Origin: CAIUVD01 sp044338255
GTDB taxonomy: Bacteria; Planctomycetota; UBA11346
Reading direction: 5' to 3'
DNA length: 18,102 nucleotides
NCBI GenBank assembly: GCA_044338255.1
Contig: JBIILZ010000080.1
Location: 1-18,102 of the forward strand
In this document: positions 1 through 7,112 of the stretch, piece after piece
How positions within the stretch are numbered: position 1 is the first letter of the stretch
Layout of the letters: the number at the start of each line of letters is the position of its first letter
Notes under the pieces: model-generated
The model's input: the letters and a program-made list of their open reading frames with translations, nothing else
What the model was told of the DNA's origin: nothing
The model's database searches: none
Translations under genes and position numbers: made by a program

Positions 1-132
1 CAGGCAAGAGAAGAGTGTAATCAGGGTGGAAAGAGCGGGATAGCGCAGTGCGCGACGAGAGATGTCCATGCAGTCGCCAAAATTTACTGCAGGCTACATA
101 CAAGTGAAATATCCCTGATTTTTCAGGATGTT

Positions 133-558
133 TCACACATCGTTGTTATCGCAATGCCATTGGATCGTGGCCTGACCGGAGATCGGTTGTTGCCAGATTG
201 TTCGGAGTTGGTCGCCCAGGGCGTAGACTTCGCTGAGAGGCGCAGATGGTCGTATTGTATTGTAGTTGGCGATGATGTGGAACTTATCGAAGACGACATC
301 AGCGTGCGGCAGGTGTTCGCGAACGACGTCGCGGAAATGCCCGGTTCTATCCATGCAGACGGCGCGGATGGCGGAGCGCTGCTCGATTGTCAGCTTCTTC
401 AGAAACGACTCCAAGCCGTCTAGTCTTTTACCTTCGGCGCAATGCCGCGGCTCGCTGGTGACCGCGTTCAATACGAAGGTCACATATCCATGCCGCCGAC
501 GCACCGCCTTCTCGTCCACTATCAGATGTGGAGTCTCAAAAACTTGGCCGGTCCAGGC
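133..558 (-). pseudogene. ISL3-family transposase fragment, internally deleted
   Basis: The frame is open from 558 down to a TGA at 133-135, about 141 residues, and has no proper start. It begins after a stop at 559-561. The reading ...HLIVDEKAVRRRHGYVTFV, then AVCMDRTGHFRDVVREHLP and VVFDKFHIIANYN, matches the DDE core of ISL3 transposases and holds the first two catalytic aspartates (VDEK and CMD). Directly after NYN the frame jumps to VYALGDQLRTIWQ, which in full-length relatives lies roughly 50-60 residues further on, so an in-frame internal deletion is likely. The C-terminal part with the catalytic Glu and the N-terminal zinc-finger part are missing. It is a dead remnant. The family call is by eye and fairly secure; the deletion size is an estimate. 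Confidence 0.75.
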
Positions 559-704
559 TCAATACTCTGGCCAGTTGTTGGGGTTGGTGTAGCGGTATGA
601 TCAGGGTTGGCTATGGTGCAGGTGTGCTGGTCGGAGGGAGGAACCCAGGTGGTGCTGGGGCCAAGCGCCGACCGGAGGCCCGACAGCATGCTGTAGATCG
701 GGCC

Positions 705-996
705 GACCGTTTTTTTTTAATATCCGGTTCGCCACCGTCAGTTCGCCGATCACCTGATCCCGATCGGCTAACTCCTCACGCAGGACATCGACCTGTCGCG
801 CCAGCTGGTTCTGCGCCACCTTCCCCGAACCCCGCGCCGACTTGCCCGCATCGACGAATTCATCCCGCTAACGCGAAAAGGATGTCGGCGACACGCCAGC
901 CTTACGCGCCAGCGATTCCAACGTGTCCTCCTTGCGCAGCAGGGCGAGAACGATCTGAACTCGCTGATCAGGGGTTACTGGGGATGGGGCAGGCAT
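705..996 (-). pseudogene. IS3-type OrfA remnant with in-frame stop
   Basis: Reading minus from ATG at 994-996 gives MPAPSPVTPDQRVQIVLALL, followed by an HTH-like stretch (ESLARKAGVSPTSFSR), an in-frame TAG at 868-870, and then RDEFVDAGKSARGSGKVAQN and a leucine-zipper-like helix ending ANRILKK. In IS3-family OrfA proteins the broken position is normally Trp (RWRDEF), so one TGG-to-TAG change would explain the stop. The frame runs into a nine-A tract (710-718 on the plus strand as T), the type of slippery run at which IS3 elements shift into OrfB. No OrfB catalytic domain follows. The stretch 559-704 between this and the ISL3 fragment carries no recognisable protein. It is a non-functional remnant. 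Confidence 0.65.
710..718 (-). other. Nine-A slippery tract at end of OrfA remnant
   Basis: Nine consecutive T on the plus strand read as A9 on the coding (minus) strand, immediately after the ILKK codons of the OrfA remnant. A-runs here are known frameshift sites in IS3-family elements. No OrfB remains, so it is a fossil of that mechanism. Confidence 0.5.
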
Positions 997-1122
997 ACCG
1001 ACTCCGGAGCCCGGACGGCGATCCAGGTGGGGTGAGGTCGACGCACATACGCCGAAGATGCCTCACGCTACCACGTGCCGTTTCCGGGTATCCAAGGGCT
1101 ATACACCCGTGCTCGCTGTTTT

Positions 1123-1210
1123 CGTCAGGATGGTCAGTATCGGCTGCGCCGACAGGATCGTTACGTGCCCCATCATCTCCGCCGCAAGCGGATCCTGTTC
1201 ATCCTGACCG
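1123..1210 (+). repeat. Cloverleaf-like dispersed repeat, copy 1
   Basis: This 88-base element aligns without gaps to the reverse complement of 11943-12030, with 72 of 88 positions identical by hand count. It is quasi-palindromic. Outer arms are GTCAGGATG at 1124-1132 and CATCCTGAC at 1200-1208. One internal hairpin is TCGGC-TGC-GCCGA at 1140-1152. A second is TCCGC-CGCAA-GCGGA at 1178-1192. Between them, ACAGGAT (1152-1158) faces a weaker partner near 1171. It lies 26 nt beyond the 3' end of the PAS-AraC gene. Mismatches with copy 2 fall mostly in the presumed central loop. It could be a REP-like or MITE-like repeat, or a bidirectional terminator. Confidence 0.8.
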
Positions 1211-1235
1211 CAGGCCAGTGGAATCGCGGCGACAG

Positions 1236-1994
1236 TCACGACTCCGCTGCGCCTCCGCGCTTACGGCGGCGATAGTCCGAGGGCCGCATGCCCATGATGC
1301 GCCGGAAGGTGCGGGAGAAGTGGCTGTGGTCGTAGAAGCCGATGGCCAGCGCCAGCTCGGTGAGGGGGGCGTCGCCGGTCTCCAGCCGGTGGCAGGCGGC
1401 CTCGACCCGCACCCGCAGCAGGTATTCGTGGGCGGTGGTGCCGAACAGGCGGTGGAAATGGCGGTCGAATTGGCTGCGCGATAGCTTGGCGGTGCGGGCC
1501 AGGACCTCGGTGTCCAGCGGCTCGGCGTAGCGGGTGTGGATGGTCTCCACCGCGCGGGCGATGCGGTCGAAGGTGCGCGGAGCGGCACGCAGGCCGTCGA
1601 TGCGGCGATGGGTCCCGGCCACCCCGATGATGCGTCCACGCCGGTCGCGCAACGGCACCTTGCTGACGATGATCAGGCTGCGCCCGTCGGGCGAGCCGGG
1701 ATCGGGCTCGATGACATTGATGATCGGCCGTCCGGTGCGCATCACCTCCTGGTCGCTGGCGGCGTAGATGTCGGCGCGGTCCTTGGGCCAGAAGTCGTGG
1801 TCGGTGTGGCCCAGGGTCTCGGCCTCGCTGGCCACATGGCCGCATTCGCAGGCGAGCAGGTTGTTGGCCATGAAGCGGCCGTCGCGATCTTTGATGAACA
1901 CCGCCACATCCGGCAGCAGGTCCATGAGCTGGAGGAGGGGGGCATGGTCGCCGATGCTGGCCAGGAACAGACGGCGGCGGCGTTGGATGTTCAT
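1236..1994 (-). CDS. PAS-domain AraC-family transcriptional regulator
   Basis: A 252-residue cytoplasmic DNA-binding regulator. Residues 22-135 look like a PAS sensor domain (LLPDVAVFIKDRDGRFMANN, then IIVSKVPLRDRRGRIIGVAG). Residues 145-243 are the AraC/XylS double helix-turn-helix, with the typical signature GFYDHSHFSRTFRRIMGMRP near the C-terminus. The start chosen is ATG at 1992-1994; it gives the PAS domain directly, whereas upstream in-frame codons would run into the divergent dehydrogenase gene. It is divergent from the dehydrogenase/isomerase pair across 82 bp, the usual arrangement for a local regulator, so it probably controls that pair and perhaps itself. A sugar or sugar-derived ligand in the PAS pocket is inference. 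The 3' end is followed by repeat copy 1. Confidence 0.88.
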   Translation of the reverse strand: MNIQRRRRLFLASIGDHAPLLQLMDLLPDVAVFIKDRDGRFMANNLLACECGHVASEAETLGHTDHDFWPKDRADIYAASDQEVMRTGRPIINVIEPDPGSPDGRSLIIVSKVPLRDRRGRIIGVAGTHRRIDGLRAAPRTFDRIARAVETIHTRYAEPLDTEVLARTAKLSRSQFDRHFHRLFGTTAHEYLLRVRVEAACHRLETGDAPLTELALAIGFYDHSHFSRTFRRIMGMRPSDYRRRKRGGAAES

Positions 1995-2013
1995 GCGGAT
2001 AGAATACACAGCC

Positions 2014-2030
2014 TTGCGCCATGCGTGCAA
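2014..2030. promoter_or_regulatory. Imperfect dyad in divergent regulator/dehydrogenase promoter
   Basis: TTGCGCCATGCGTGCAA has TTGC and GCAA ends in inverted orientation and lies in the middle of the 82-bp gap between the divergent genes. On the minus strand it contains TTGCAC, 18 bp before TATTCT (2001-2006), a weak sigma-70-like pair for the regulator gene. That TATTCT is only about 6 nt from the regulator ATG, which would imply a leaderless or nearly leaderless transcript. Suggestive only. Confidence 0.3.
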
Positions 2031-2076
2031 GCCGGAAGCGGATCTCGCGCCAGAATGCCATCCATCGGAGGTGCCC

Positions 2077-3279
2077 ATGTCTGTCGTTCCCCTGCGCGTG
2101 GCCATGGTCGGGTGCGGTTTCATGGGGCGGGCGCACTCCAACGCCTTCCGGCAGGTCGACGCCTTCTTTCCCGATCCCGCCTGCCGGGTGGTCCGCCAGG
2201 TGGTGGTGGGCACCAGCGAGGCCAAGGCGCGGGCGGCGGCGGAGCAGCAGGGCTGGGCCGAGTGGTCAACCGATCTGGCCTCGGTGCTGGCCCGTCCCGA
2301 CATTGATCTGGTGGATGTGGCGACCCCCAACGACAGCCATTACGCGGTAGCGATGGCCGCCATCGCCGCCGGCAAGGATGTGCTGTGCGAGAAGCCCCTG
2401 GCGCTGACCGTGGCCCAGGCGCGGGAGATGGCCGAGGCGGCGCGCCAGCGCGGGGTACGCACCTTGGTGTGGCACAACTACCGCCGCGCTCCCGCCGCCA
2501 CCACCGCCGCCCAGCTCATCGCCGAGGGTGCCCTGGGGGAAATCCGGCATGTGCGCGCGGTCTACCTCCAGGACTGGCTGGCGGATGAGTCCTGCCCCCA
2601 CCTGTGGCGCATGAGCGCCGGGCAGGCCGGTTCCGGGGCCCACGGGGACCTCAATGCCCACCTGATCGACATGACCCGTTTCCTGACCGGCTTGGAATTT
2701 GCCGAGGTGTGCGGGATGCAGGAGACCTTCATCCGCCAGCGGCGCACCCCCGACGGCGGCAGCGCCCCGGTCGATGTGGACGACGCCTTCCTGTTCCTGG
2801 CCCGGCTGTCGAACGGCGCCCTCGCCAGCTTCGAGGCCACCCGCGCTGCGCCCGGACGCAAGAACCACCACCGCATCGAGGTCAATGGCACCAGCGGATC
2901 GCTGGTCTGGAACTTCGAGCGCATGAATGAGCTGGAGTTCTACGACGCCGCTGACCAGGGCCGAGTGGCGGGCTTCCGCACCATCATGTGCATGAACAAC
3001 GCGGCCCACCCCTACGCCGGCCACTACTGGCCCGATGGCCATGTCATCGGCTACGAGCACACCTTCGTGAACGCGCTCGCCGATTTCATCGCCGCCCGTC
3101 GCCAGGGGCTAGAGTTCCGCCCCGGTTTCGCCGATGCCGTGGCGGTCCAGGAGGTGCTGGAGGCGGCCCAGGTCTCGGCCCGCGACCGCTCATGGACCAC
3201 GGTCGAGCAGAGTCAGAGCTTTCATGGGCCGGCGGTGCGTCCCGCCGCCACGCGCCTTTACACCGGTCTTTCATCCTAG
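2077..3279 (+). CDS. Gfo/Idh/MocA-family NAD(P)-dependent sugar dehydrogenase (cytoplasmic)
   Basis: A 400-residue oxidoreductase. It has an N-terminal Rossmann fold with dinucleotide motif VGCGFMG (residues 11-17), the family motif EKP at 105-107 and a C-terminal alpha/beta domain. The catalytic-region signature GAHGDLNAHLID at 187-198 contributes the usual Asp (191) and His (195). The family oxidises a hydroxyl of a sugar, inositol or glycoside. There is no signal peptide, so it should act in the cytoplasm, unlike the two Tat-exported paralogues in this window. The start is fixed by GGAGGT five bases before ATG. It is the first gene of a two-gene unit with the TIM-barrel isomerase, 10 nt downstream. 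The exact substrate cannot be told from sequence; inositol-, glucose- or glycoside-3-dehydrogenase activity are all possible. Confidence 0.92.
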   Translation: MSVVPLRVAMVGCGFMGRAHSNAFRQVDAFFPDPACRVVRQVVVGTSEAKARAAAEQQGWAEWSTDLASVLARPDIDLVDVATPNDSHYAVAMAAIAAGKDVLCEKPLALTVAQAREMAEAARQRGVRTLVWHNYRRAPAATTAAQLIAEGALGEIRHVRAVYLQDWLADESCPHLWRMSAGQAGSGAHGDLNAHLIDMTRFLTGLEFAEVCGMQETFIRQRRTPDGGSAPVDVDDAFLFLARLSNGALASFEATRAAPGRKNHHRIEVNGTSGSLVWNFERMNELEFYDAADQGRVAGFRTIMCMNNAAHPYAGHYWPDGHVIGYEHTFVNALADFIAARRQGLEFRPGFADAVAVQEVLEAAQVSARDRSWTTVEQSQSFHGPAVRPAATRLYTGLSS

Positions 3280-3289
3280 GAGTGTTGTC

Positions 3290-4351
3290 ATGACCGCCGT
3301 CATCAAGGGCCCCGGCCTGTTTCTTGCCCAATTCATGGCCGATGTCCCGCCCTACGATGGGTGGGCCAACGCCACCCGCTGGGCCGCCAGCCTGGGCTAT
3401 CGCGGAGTGCAGGTCCCGGCCTGGGACCGCCGTTGTATCGATCTCGCCCTAGCGGCCTCCTCGAAGGACTACTGCGAGGAGTTCCTGGGAATCGCGCGTT
3501 CCGCCGGCATCGAGGTCACCGAGCTGTCCACCCATCTCCAGGGCCAGCTGGTGGCGGTCCATCCGGCCTATGATGAGGCCTTTGACGGGTTCGCCCCGCC
3601 CGAGGTGCGCGGGCGGAGCGCAGCGCGCACCGCCTGGGCGGTGGAACAGATGCATCTAGCCATTGACGCCAGCCGCAACCTCGGGTTGTCAGTGGTGCCC
3701 AGCTTCACCGGCGCACTGCTGTGGCCCACCCTGTATCCGTGGCCCCAGCGTCCCGCGGGACTGGTCCAGGAGGGCTTCGCTGAGCTCGCCCGCCGTTGGC
3801 GGCCGATTCTCGATCATGCCGACCAGCAGGGGGTGGACATCGCCTGGGAGGTCCATCCCGGCGAGGATGTTCACGACGGTGCCACCCTGGAGCAGATGCT
3901 TGACGCCCTCGACCAGCATCCCCGGGCCAACATCCTCTACGATCCCAGCCACCTCGTACTCCAGGGCATGGACTACAGCGCCTTCATCGACCATTATCAT
4001 ACCCGCATCAAGGCCTTTCATGTCAAGGATGCGGAGTTCCGGCCCGATGGCCGCACCGGGGCCTACGGCGGCTATCTGCCCTGGGTCGAGCGCGCCGGCC
4101 GCTTCCGGTCCCTGGGCGACGGACAGATCGATTTCGCCCGCATTTTCAGCCAGCTCACCCGCTACGGCTACCAGGGGTGGGCGGTGGTGGAATGGGAGTG
4201 CTGCCTGAAGGACCCCGCCCAGGGCGCTGCCGAGGGTGCGCCCTTCGTGGCCCGTCATCTCATCACCCCCTGTGGTCGATCGTTCGACGATTTCGCCGGC
4301 GGCGGGACCGATCGTGCCCAGTTACGACGGCAGCTGGGATTAGACGCGTGA
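3290..4351 (+). CDS. Xylose isomerase-like TIM-barrel sugar isomerase/epimerase (AP_endonuc_2 fold)
   Basis: A 353-residue protein of the sugar phosphate isomerase/epimerase superfamily. Metal-ligand-like residues sit where the fold expects them: Glu187 in IAWEVHPGED, Asp218 and His221 in LYDPSHLVLQGMD, His244 and Asp247 in AFHVKDAEF, and Glu301/Glu303 in VVEWECC. Relatives isomerise or epimerise sugars, dehydrate inosose (IolE), or carry out eliminations on 3-keto-glycosides. The start ATG at 3290 has AGGAG 7 nt upstream and follows the dehydrogenase stop by 10 nt, so the two are co-transcribed and probably act on successive intermediates, with the dehydrogenase making a keto-sugar and this enzyme rearranging or eliminating it. 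No signal peptide; cytoplasmic. Specific reaction unknown. Confidence 0.88.
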   Translation: MTAVIKGPGLFLAQFMADVPPYDGWANATRWAASLGYRGVQVPAWDRRCIDLALAASSKDYCEEFLGIARSAGIEVTELSTHLQGQLVAVHPAYDEAFDGFAPPEVRGRSAARTAWAVEQMHLAIDASRNLGLSVVPSFTGALLWPTLYPWPQRPAGLVQEGFAELARRWRPILDHADQQGVDIAWEVHPGEDVHDGATLEQMLDALDQHPRANILYDPSHLVLQGMDYSAFIDHYHTRIKAFHVKDAEFRPDGRTGAYGGYLPWVERAGRFRSLGDGQIDFARIFSQLTRYGYQGWAVVEWECCLKDPAQGAAEGAPFVARHLITPCGRSFDDFAGGGTDRAQLRRQLGLDA

Positions 4352-4380
4352 ATCGGGGGTAGCCACTGGTGGTCAACGTT

Positions 4381-4397
4381 TACCAAGCGGCTTGGTA
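4381..4397. promoter_or_regulatory. Perfect 17-bp operator-like dyad
   Basis: TACCAAGCGGCTTGGTA has perfect 8-bp arms around a single central G. It lies 29 nt after the isomerase stop and about 98 nt before a perfect TATAAT. LacI-family operators can have this odd-centred form, so it may be an operator for the downstream seven-gene run. As RNA it could form a 7-bp stem with a 3-nt loop, but no T-tract follows directly, so an intrinsic terminator is less likely. No LacI or GntR regulator is encoded in the window. Confidence 0.45.
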
Positions 4398-4494
4398 GTA
4401 GATGTACTTTTCCCAACTTCTTTACACGCTCACCGATAGCCATGCATTCAGCCGTTATGTTAGATGGCGCATGATCGGCCGCCTGTTCATGTCC

Positions 4495-4500
4495 TATAAT
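4495..4500 (+). promoter_or_regulatory. Probable -10 box for the DoxX-to-ApbE operon
   Basis: A perfect TATAAT lies 27 nt before the ATG of the DoxX-like gene, in the only sizeable gap (176 bp, 4352-4527) on the plus strand before this gene run. No convincing TTGACA-like -35 box is seen 16-18 bp upstream, so the promoter may need an activator. Confidence 0.5.
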
Positions 4501-4527
4501 CACTGATGACGTCTAGGAGAAATCTTC

Positions 4528-5055
4528 ATGACTGAACCTGTCGCCATGCCCATCCTTGGCCTCACCGGCCCCAGCCTCGCTTACCTCAGTTTGCGAATTT
4601 GGCTGGGCATGCGTGCCCTGGTCACCGGACTCGAAAAATTTGCGGGCACGATCACGGTTCAAGAGCCGATGCTCGACGCCACCGGACAACCAGACCCCAG
4701 TGGCGCGATGCTGGATATCCAGCGCAAAGTCTATGGCTGGGATCAGTACCACGCCTTACCCGATACCCTCCAGGCGAAGCTGGCCGCCGAGCCGCTGATG
4801 TCGGAGTTCCTGATGAAAGCCTTCTGCGTCTTTCTGGGTCCCGCCCTGGTAGTGGCAGGTCTCCTGCTGCTGCTGGGAGTGGCCGGGCGTTGTTCCCTCA
4901 TGCTCATGGGCTTGATCTACGTCACTCTCACCGTGGGCCTCATCCTCATCGGCCAGGACCAGGGGGTGTCCTGGCTGGGCATTCACCTCGGACTCATCGC
5001 TCTGGCTCTCACCCTGGTCGACCATGACCGCTTCGCCATTACCCGTCGGCTATGA
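4528..5055 (+). CDS. DoxX-like integral membrane protein
   Basis: A 175-residue protein with about four hydrophobic segments: roughly residues 12-32, 92-118, 121-141 and 147-165. It resembles the DoxX/SURF4-like membrane family, including the LEKFAG stretch after the first helix. A polar insert of about 50 residues (TVQEPMLDATGQPDPSGA and on) separates helices 1 and 2 and would face the periplasm. AGGAG at 4515-4519 sits 8 nt before the ATG. Its last codons overlap the next gene's start as ATGA, so it is translationally coupled to the Tat-exported oxidoreductase. A redox or membrane-anchoring partner role for that enzyme is inference; the biochemical function of this DoxX subgroup is not established. 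Confidence 0.72.
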   Translation: MTEPVAMPILGLTGPSLAYLSLRIWLGMRALVTGLEKFAGTITVQEPMLDATGQPDPSGAMLDIQRKVYGWDQYHALPDTLQAKLAAEPLMSEFLMKAFCVFLGPALVVAGLLLLLGVAGRCSLMLMGLIYVTLTVGLILIGQDQGVSWLGIHLGLIALALTLVDHDRFAITRRL

Positions 5056-6383
5056 ACACCCTCCATAATCTTTCGCGGCGGGATTTCCTGACCGCTTCCG
5101 CCTCAACTGCCCTCGCCTTGGCGATGGCTAGCCTGCCCGGCTTCGCCAGTGCTTCGGAACCGCCTGCGGAGGGCGAGCCGTTGCGGGTGGCTTTGGTGGG
5201 ATTCGGTGCCCAGGGACGGGTGCTGTGCGAATCGCTGGTGAAGATTCCCGGCATCCGCATTGTGGCCCTGTGCGACATCTGGGACTACGCCCGCGAATAC
5301 GGCCTGCGTCTGCTCAAGTCCAACGGCCACGAGGCTACCGGCTACGTCGACATCGAGGACATGCTGGCCAAGGAGAAGGGGCTCCACGCTGCGGTTGTCG
5401 CGACACCTGACTTCTTCCACGCGCCCCACAGCATCGCTTGCCTCAAGGCCGGCCTGCACGTGTACTGCGAAAAGATGATGTCCAACACCCTGGACGGGGC
5501 CCGTTCGATGGTGAAGGCCATGCGGGAAAGCGGGCGTTTGCTGCAGATTGGCCATCAGCGCCGCAGCAACCCGCGTTACCGCTTTGCCCTCGACCGTCTG
5601 CTGGGAGAGGCCAAGCTTGCCGGCAAGATCACCGGGGCCCAAGCGCAGTGGAACCGCGCGGTTTCCGACGATATCGGCTTCCCCAAGAATAAGGGCGTGC
5701 CTGCCGATGTGCTCGCCCGGTATGGTTATCCGGATATGCACGTATTCCGGAACTGGCGCTGGTTCCGCAAATTCGGCGGCGGTCCTCTGTCCGACCTGGG
5801 GGCCCACCAGATCGACATCCTGACCTGGTTCATGGGTCGCCTGCCGACCACGGTGATGGCCAGCGGTGGGGTCGATTTCTACCGCAACCATGAGTGGTTC
5901 GACAACGCCATGGCGATCTTCGAGTATCCCCAGCCTGAAGGCCATGTGGCGCGGGCCTTCTACCAGGTACAGACCACCACCAGCTCGGGCGGCGGCTACT
6001 GGGAACAGTTCATGGGCAACGAGGGCACGCTGCGCATTTCCGAGAACCCCTCCGCCACCAAGATCTACCGTGAGAATGCCGCCCCGCCCTGGGAGAAGCT
6101 GATCCAGAGCGGTTGGCTCAAGGCCGATGCTCCGCCGCCGCCCGCCGCTGACGCCAAGGTCGACGCCCGCGAGACCGCTGCGATTTCCGCCTATTCGATG
6201 ACCGTGCGGCTGGACAAGGCCATTCACCAGTACCACCTCGAGAACTTTTTTTCCGCGGTGCGCGGCAAGGCCAAGCTCACTTGTCCGGCGGACGAGGCGT
6301 TCCGCAGCGAGTACCCGATCTACAAGGCCATTGAGGCGATCGAGAAACGCCAAGTCATCATCATCGACGAACCCGTCATCTAA
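5052..6383 (+). CDS. Tat-exported Gfo/Idh/MocA-family oxidoreductase
   Basis: A 443-residue protein. It starts with a twin-arginine signal (SRRDFL at residues 8-13, a hydrophobic stretch to about 28, then a small-residue cleavage region near 32-36), so it should be exported folded with its cofactor. The Rossmann motif GFGAQG is at 50-55. The usual EKP motif reads EKM (140-142, in YCEKMMSNT). The catalytic-region motif DLGAHQID is at 248-255. Exported members with a tightly bound dinucleotide are known from glucose-fructose oxidoreductase, and Tat-exported paralogues are common in PVC bacteria. It overlaps the DoxX-like gene by 4 nt and is followed after 12 nt by the discoidin-like gene. Likely a periplasmic sugar or glycoside oxidoreductase; substrate unknown. 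Confidence 0.9.
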   Translation: MNTLHNLSRRDFLTASASTALALAMASLPGFASASEPPAEGEPLRVALVGFGAQGRVLCESLVKIPGIRIVALCDIWDYAREYGLRLLKSNGHEATGYVDIEDMLAKEKGLHAAVVATPDFFHAPHSIACLKAGLHVYCEKMMSNTLDGARSMVKAMRESGRLLQIGHQRRSNPRYRFALDRLLGEAKLAGKITGAQAQWNRAVSDDIGFPKNKGVPADVLARYGYPDMHVFRNWRWFRKFGGGPLSDLGAHQIDILTWFMGRLPTTVMASGGVDFYRNHEWFDNAMAIFEYPQPEGHVARAFYQVQTTTSSGGGYWEQFMGNEGTLRISENPSATKIYRENAAPPWEKLIQSGWLKADAPPPPAADAKVDARETAAISAYSMTVRLDKAIHQYHLENFFSAVRGKAKLTCPADEAFRSEYPIYKAIEAIEKRQVIIIDEPVI

Positions 6384-6395
6384 AGAAGGCTCTTC

Positions 6396-7049
6396 ATGCA
6401 CCATCGCGCCGCCCTGCTTTTCCTGCTTATCGCCACCTCGCTGGTCGCGGTGGAGATGGAGCCCCTGGTAACCGCCCTCCCCAAGCCGCTGGTGGTCGGC
6501 ACCCCGGTCCCGATCAAAGTGGAAAACCTGGAGCCGACTCAGACCGGGAAAGCTCCCCCATTCCTGGTACCCAAGGGGGCGACCAACCTCGCTCTCAAGC
6601 GGCCGGTGACCTCCAGTGATGCCCAGCCCTTGCTGGGCGAGGTCGAGCTCGTCACCGACGGGGACAAGGACGGGTCCGAGGGCACCTATCTTGAAATGGC
6701 CAAGGGGCCCCAGTGGGTGCAGATCGACCTCGGTGCGAGCAGCGAAGTCAATGCGCTGGTGGTGTGGCATTTTCACGCCCAGGCACGGGTCTACCTGGGA
6801 GTGGTGGCCCAAGTTTCGGATGATCCGGACTTCATCAGCGGGGTGACCACGATCTACAACAACGACCTCCGCAACCTCGTGGGCCAGGGTGCGGGCAAGG
6901 ATCCCACCTACATCGAGACCTATCAAGGGCGCGTCATCGACGGCAAGAATGCGGTCGGCCGTTATGTACGGCTCTATTCCAGCGGCAACACCTCCAACGC
7001 CATGAACCATTATGTCGAGGTGGAGGTGTGGGGTAAAAAGAAGGGCTAG
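6396..7049 (+). CDS. Secreted discoidin (F5/8 type C)-like domain protein
   Basis: A 217-residue protein with a Sec signal (residues 1 to about 18, MHHRAALLFLLIATSLVAV). The body looks like a discoidin/F5/8 type C jelly-roll: NLALKRPVTSSD at 64-75, ELVTDGDKDGSEGTYLEM, then WVQIDLGASSEVNALVVWHF at 107-126 and a closing RYVRLYSSG...NHYVEVEVWG strand. Such domains bind carbohydrate or act as structural modules, and no catalytic domain is attached. Between the exported oxidoreductase and the MFS transporter it may hold a glycan near the enzyme; that is inference. The gap to the oxidoreductase stop is 12 nt. The fold is well supported, the function is not. Confidence 0.72.
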   Translation: MHHRAALLFLLIATSLVAVEMEPLVTALPKPLVVGTPVPIKVENLEPTQTGKAPPFLVPKGATNLALKRPVTSSDAQPLLGEVELVTDGDKDGSEGTYLEMAKGPQWVQIDLGASSEVNALVVWHFHAQARVYLGVVAQVSDDPDFISGVTTIYNNDLRNLVGQGAGKDPTYIETYQGRVIDGKNAVGRYVRLYSSGNTSNAMNHYVEVEVWGKKKG

Positions 7050-7112
7050 TTCCGCCCTCCACACCTTCTCACTTCACGGTTTCCCCCTCATTTGGCTTCC
7101 TCTGGATCATCC

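Noticed and set aside
113..128. Short hairpin CCTGA-TTTT-TCAGG near the ISL3 remnant as a terminator or inverted-repeat end
   Set aside because: Only a 5-bp stem; no matching partner end or target duplication was found.
1021..1122. GTGAGG/CCTCAC inverted pair as an IS end
   Set aside because: Six-base arms 24 nt apart are expected by chance in this composition, and no second end was found.
1123..1210. Cloverleaf shape taken as a tRNA
   Set aside because: Arm lengths, loops and conserved tRNA positions (GTTC-type T loop, CCA-end stem) do not fit; the second copy confirms a repeat.
528..1484. 318-residue plus-strand open frame
   Set aside because: It runs across transposon remnants, the repeat and the antisense of the regulator; composition is Pro/Arg/Ala-rich with no domain.
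1768..2076. Extended N-terminus of the first dehydrogenase
   Set aside because: The upstream part overlaps the divergent regulator gene; the GGAGGT-preceded ATG at 2077 starts the Rossmann fold directly.
5103..7064. 653-residue open frame on the minus strand opposite the Tat oxidoreductase and discoidin genes
   Set aside because: It is antisense to two well-supported genes, has no recognisable domain and reflects GC-rich codon bias.
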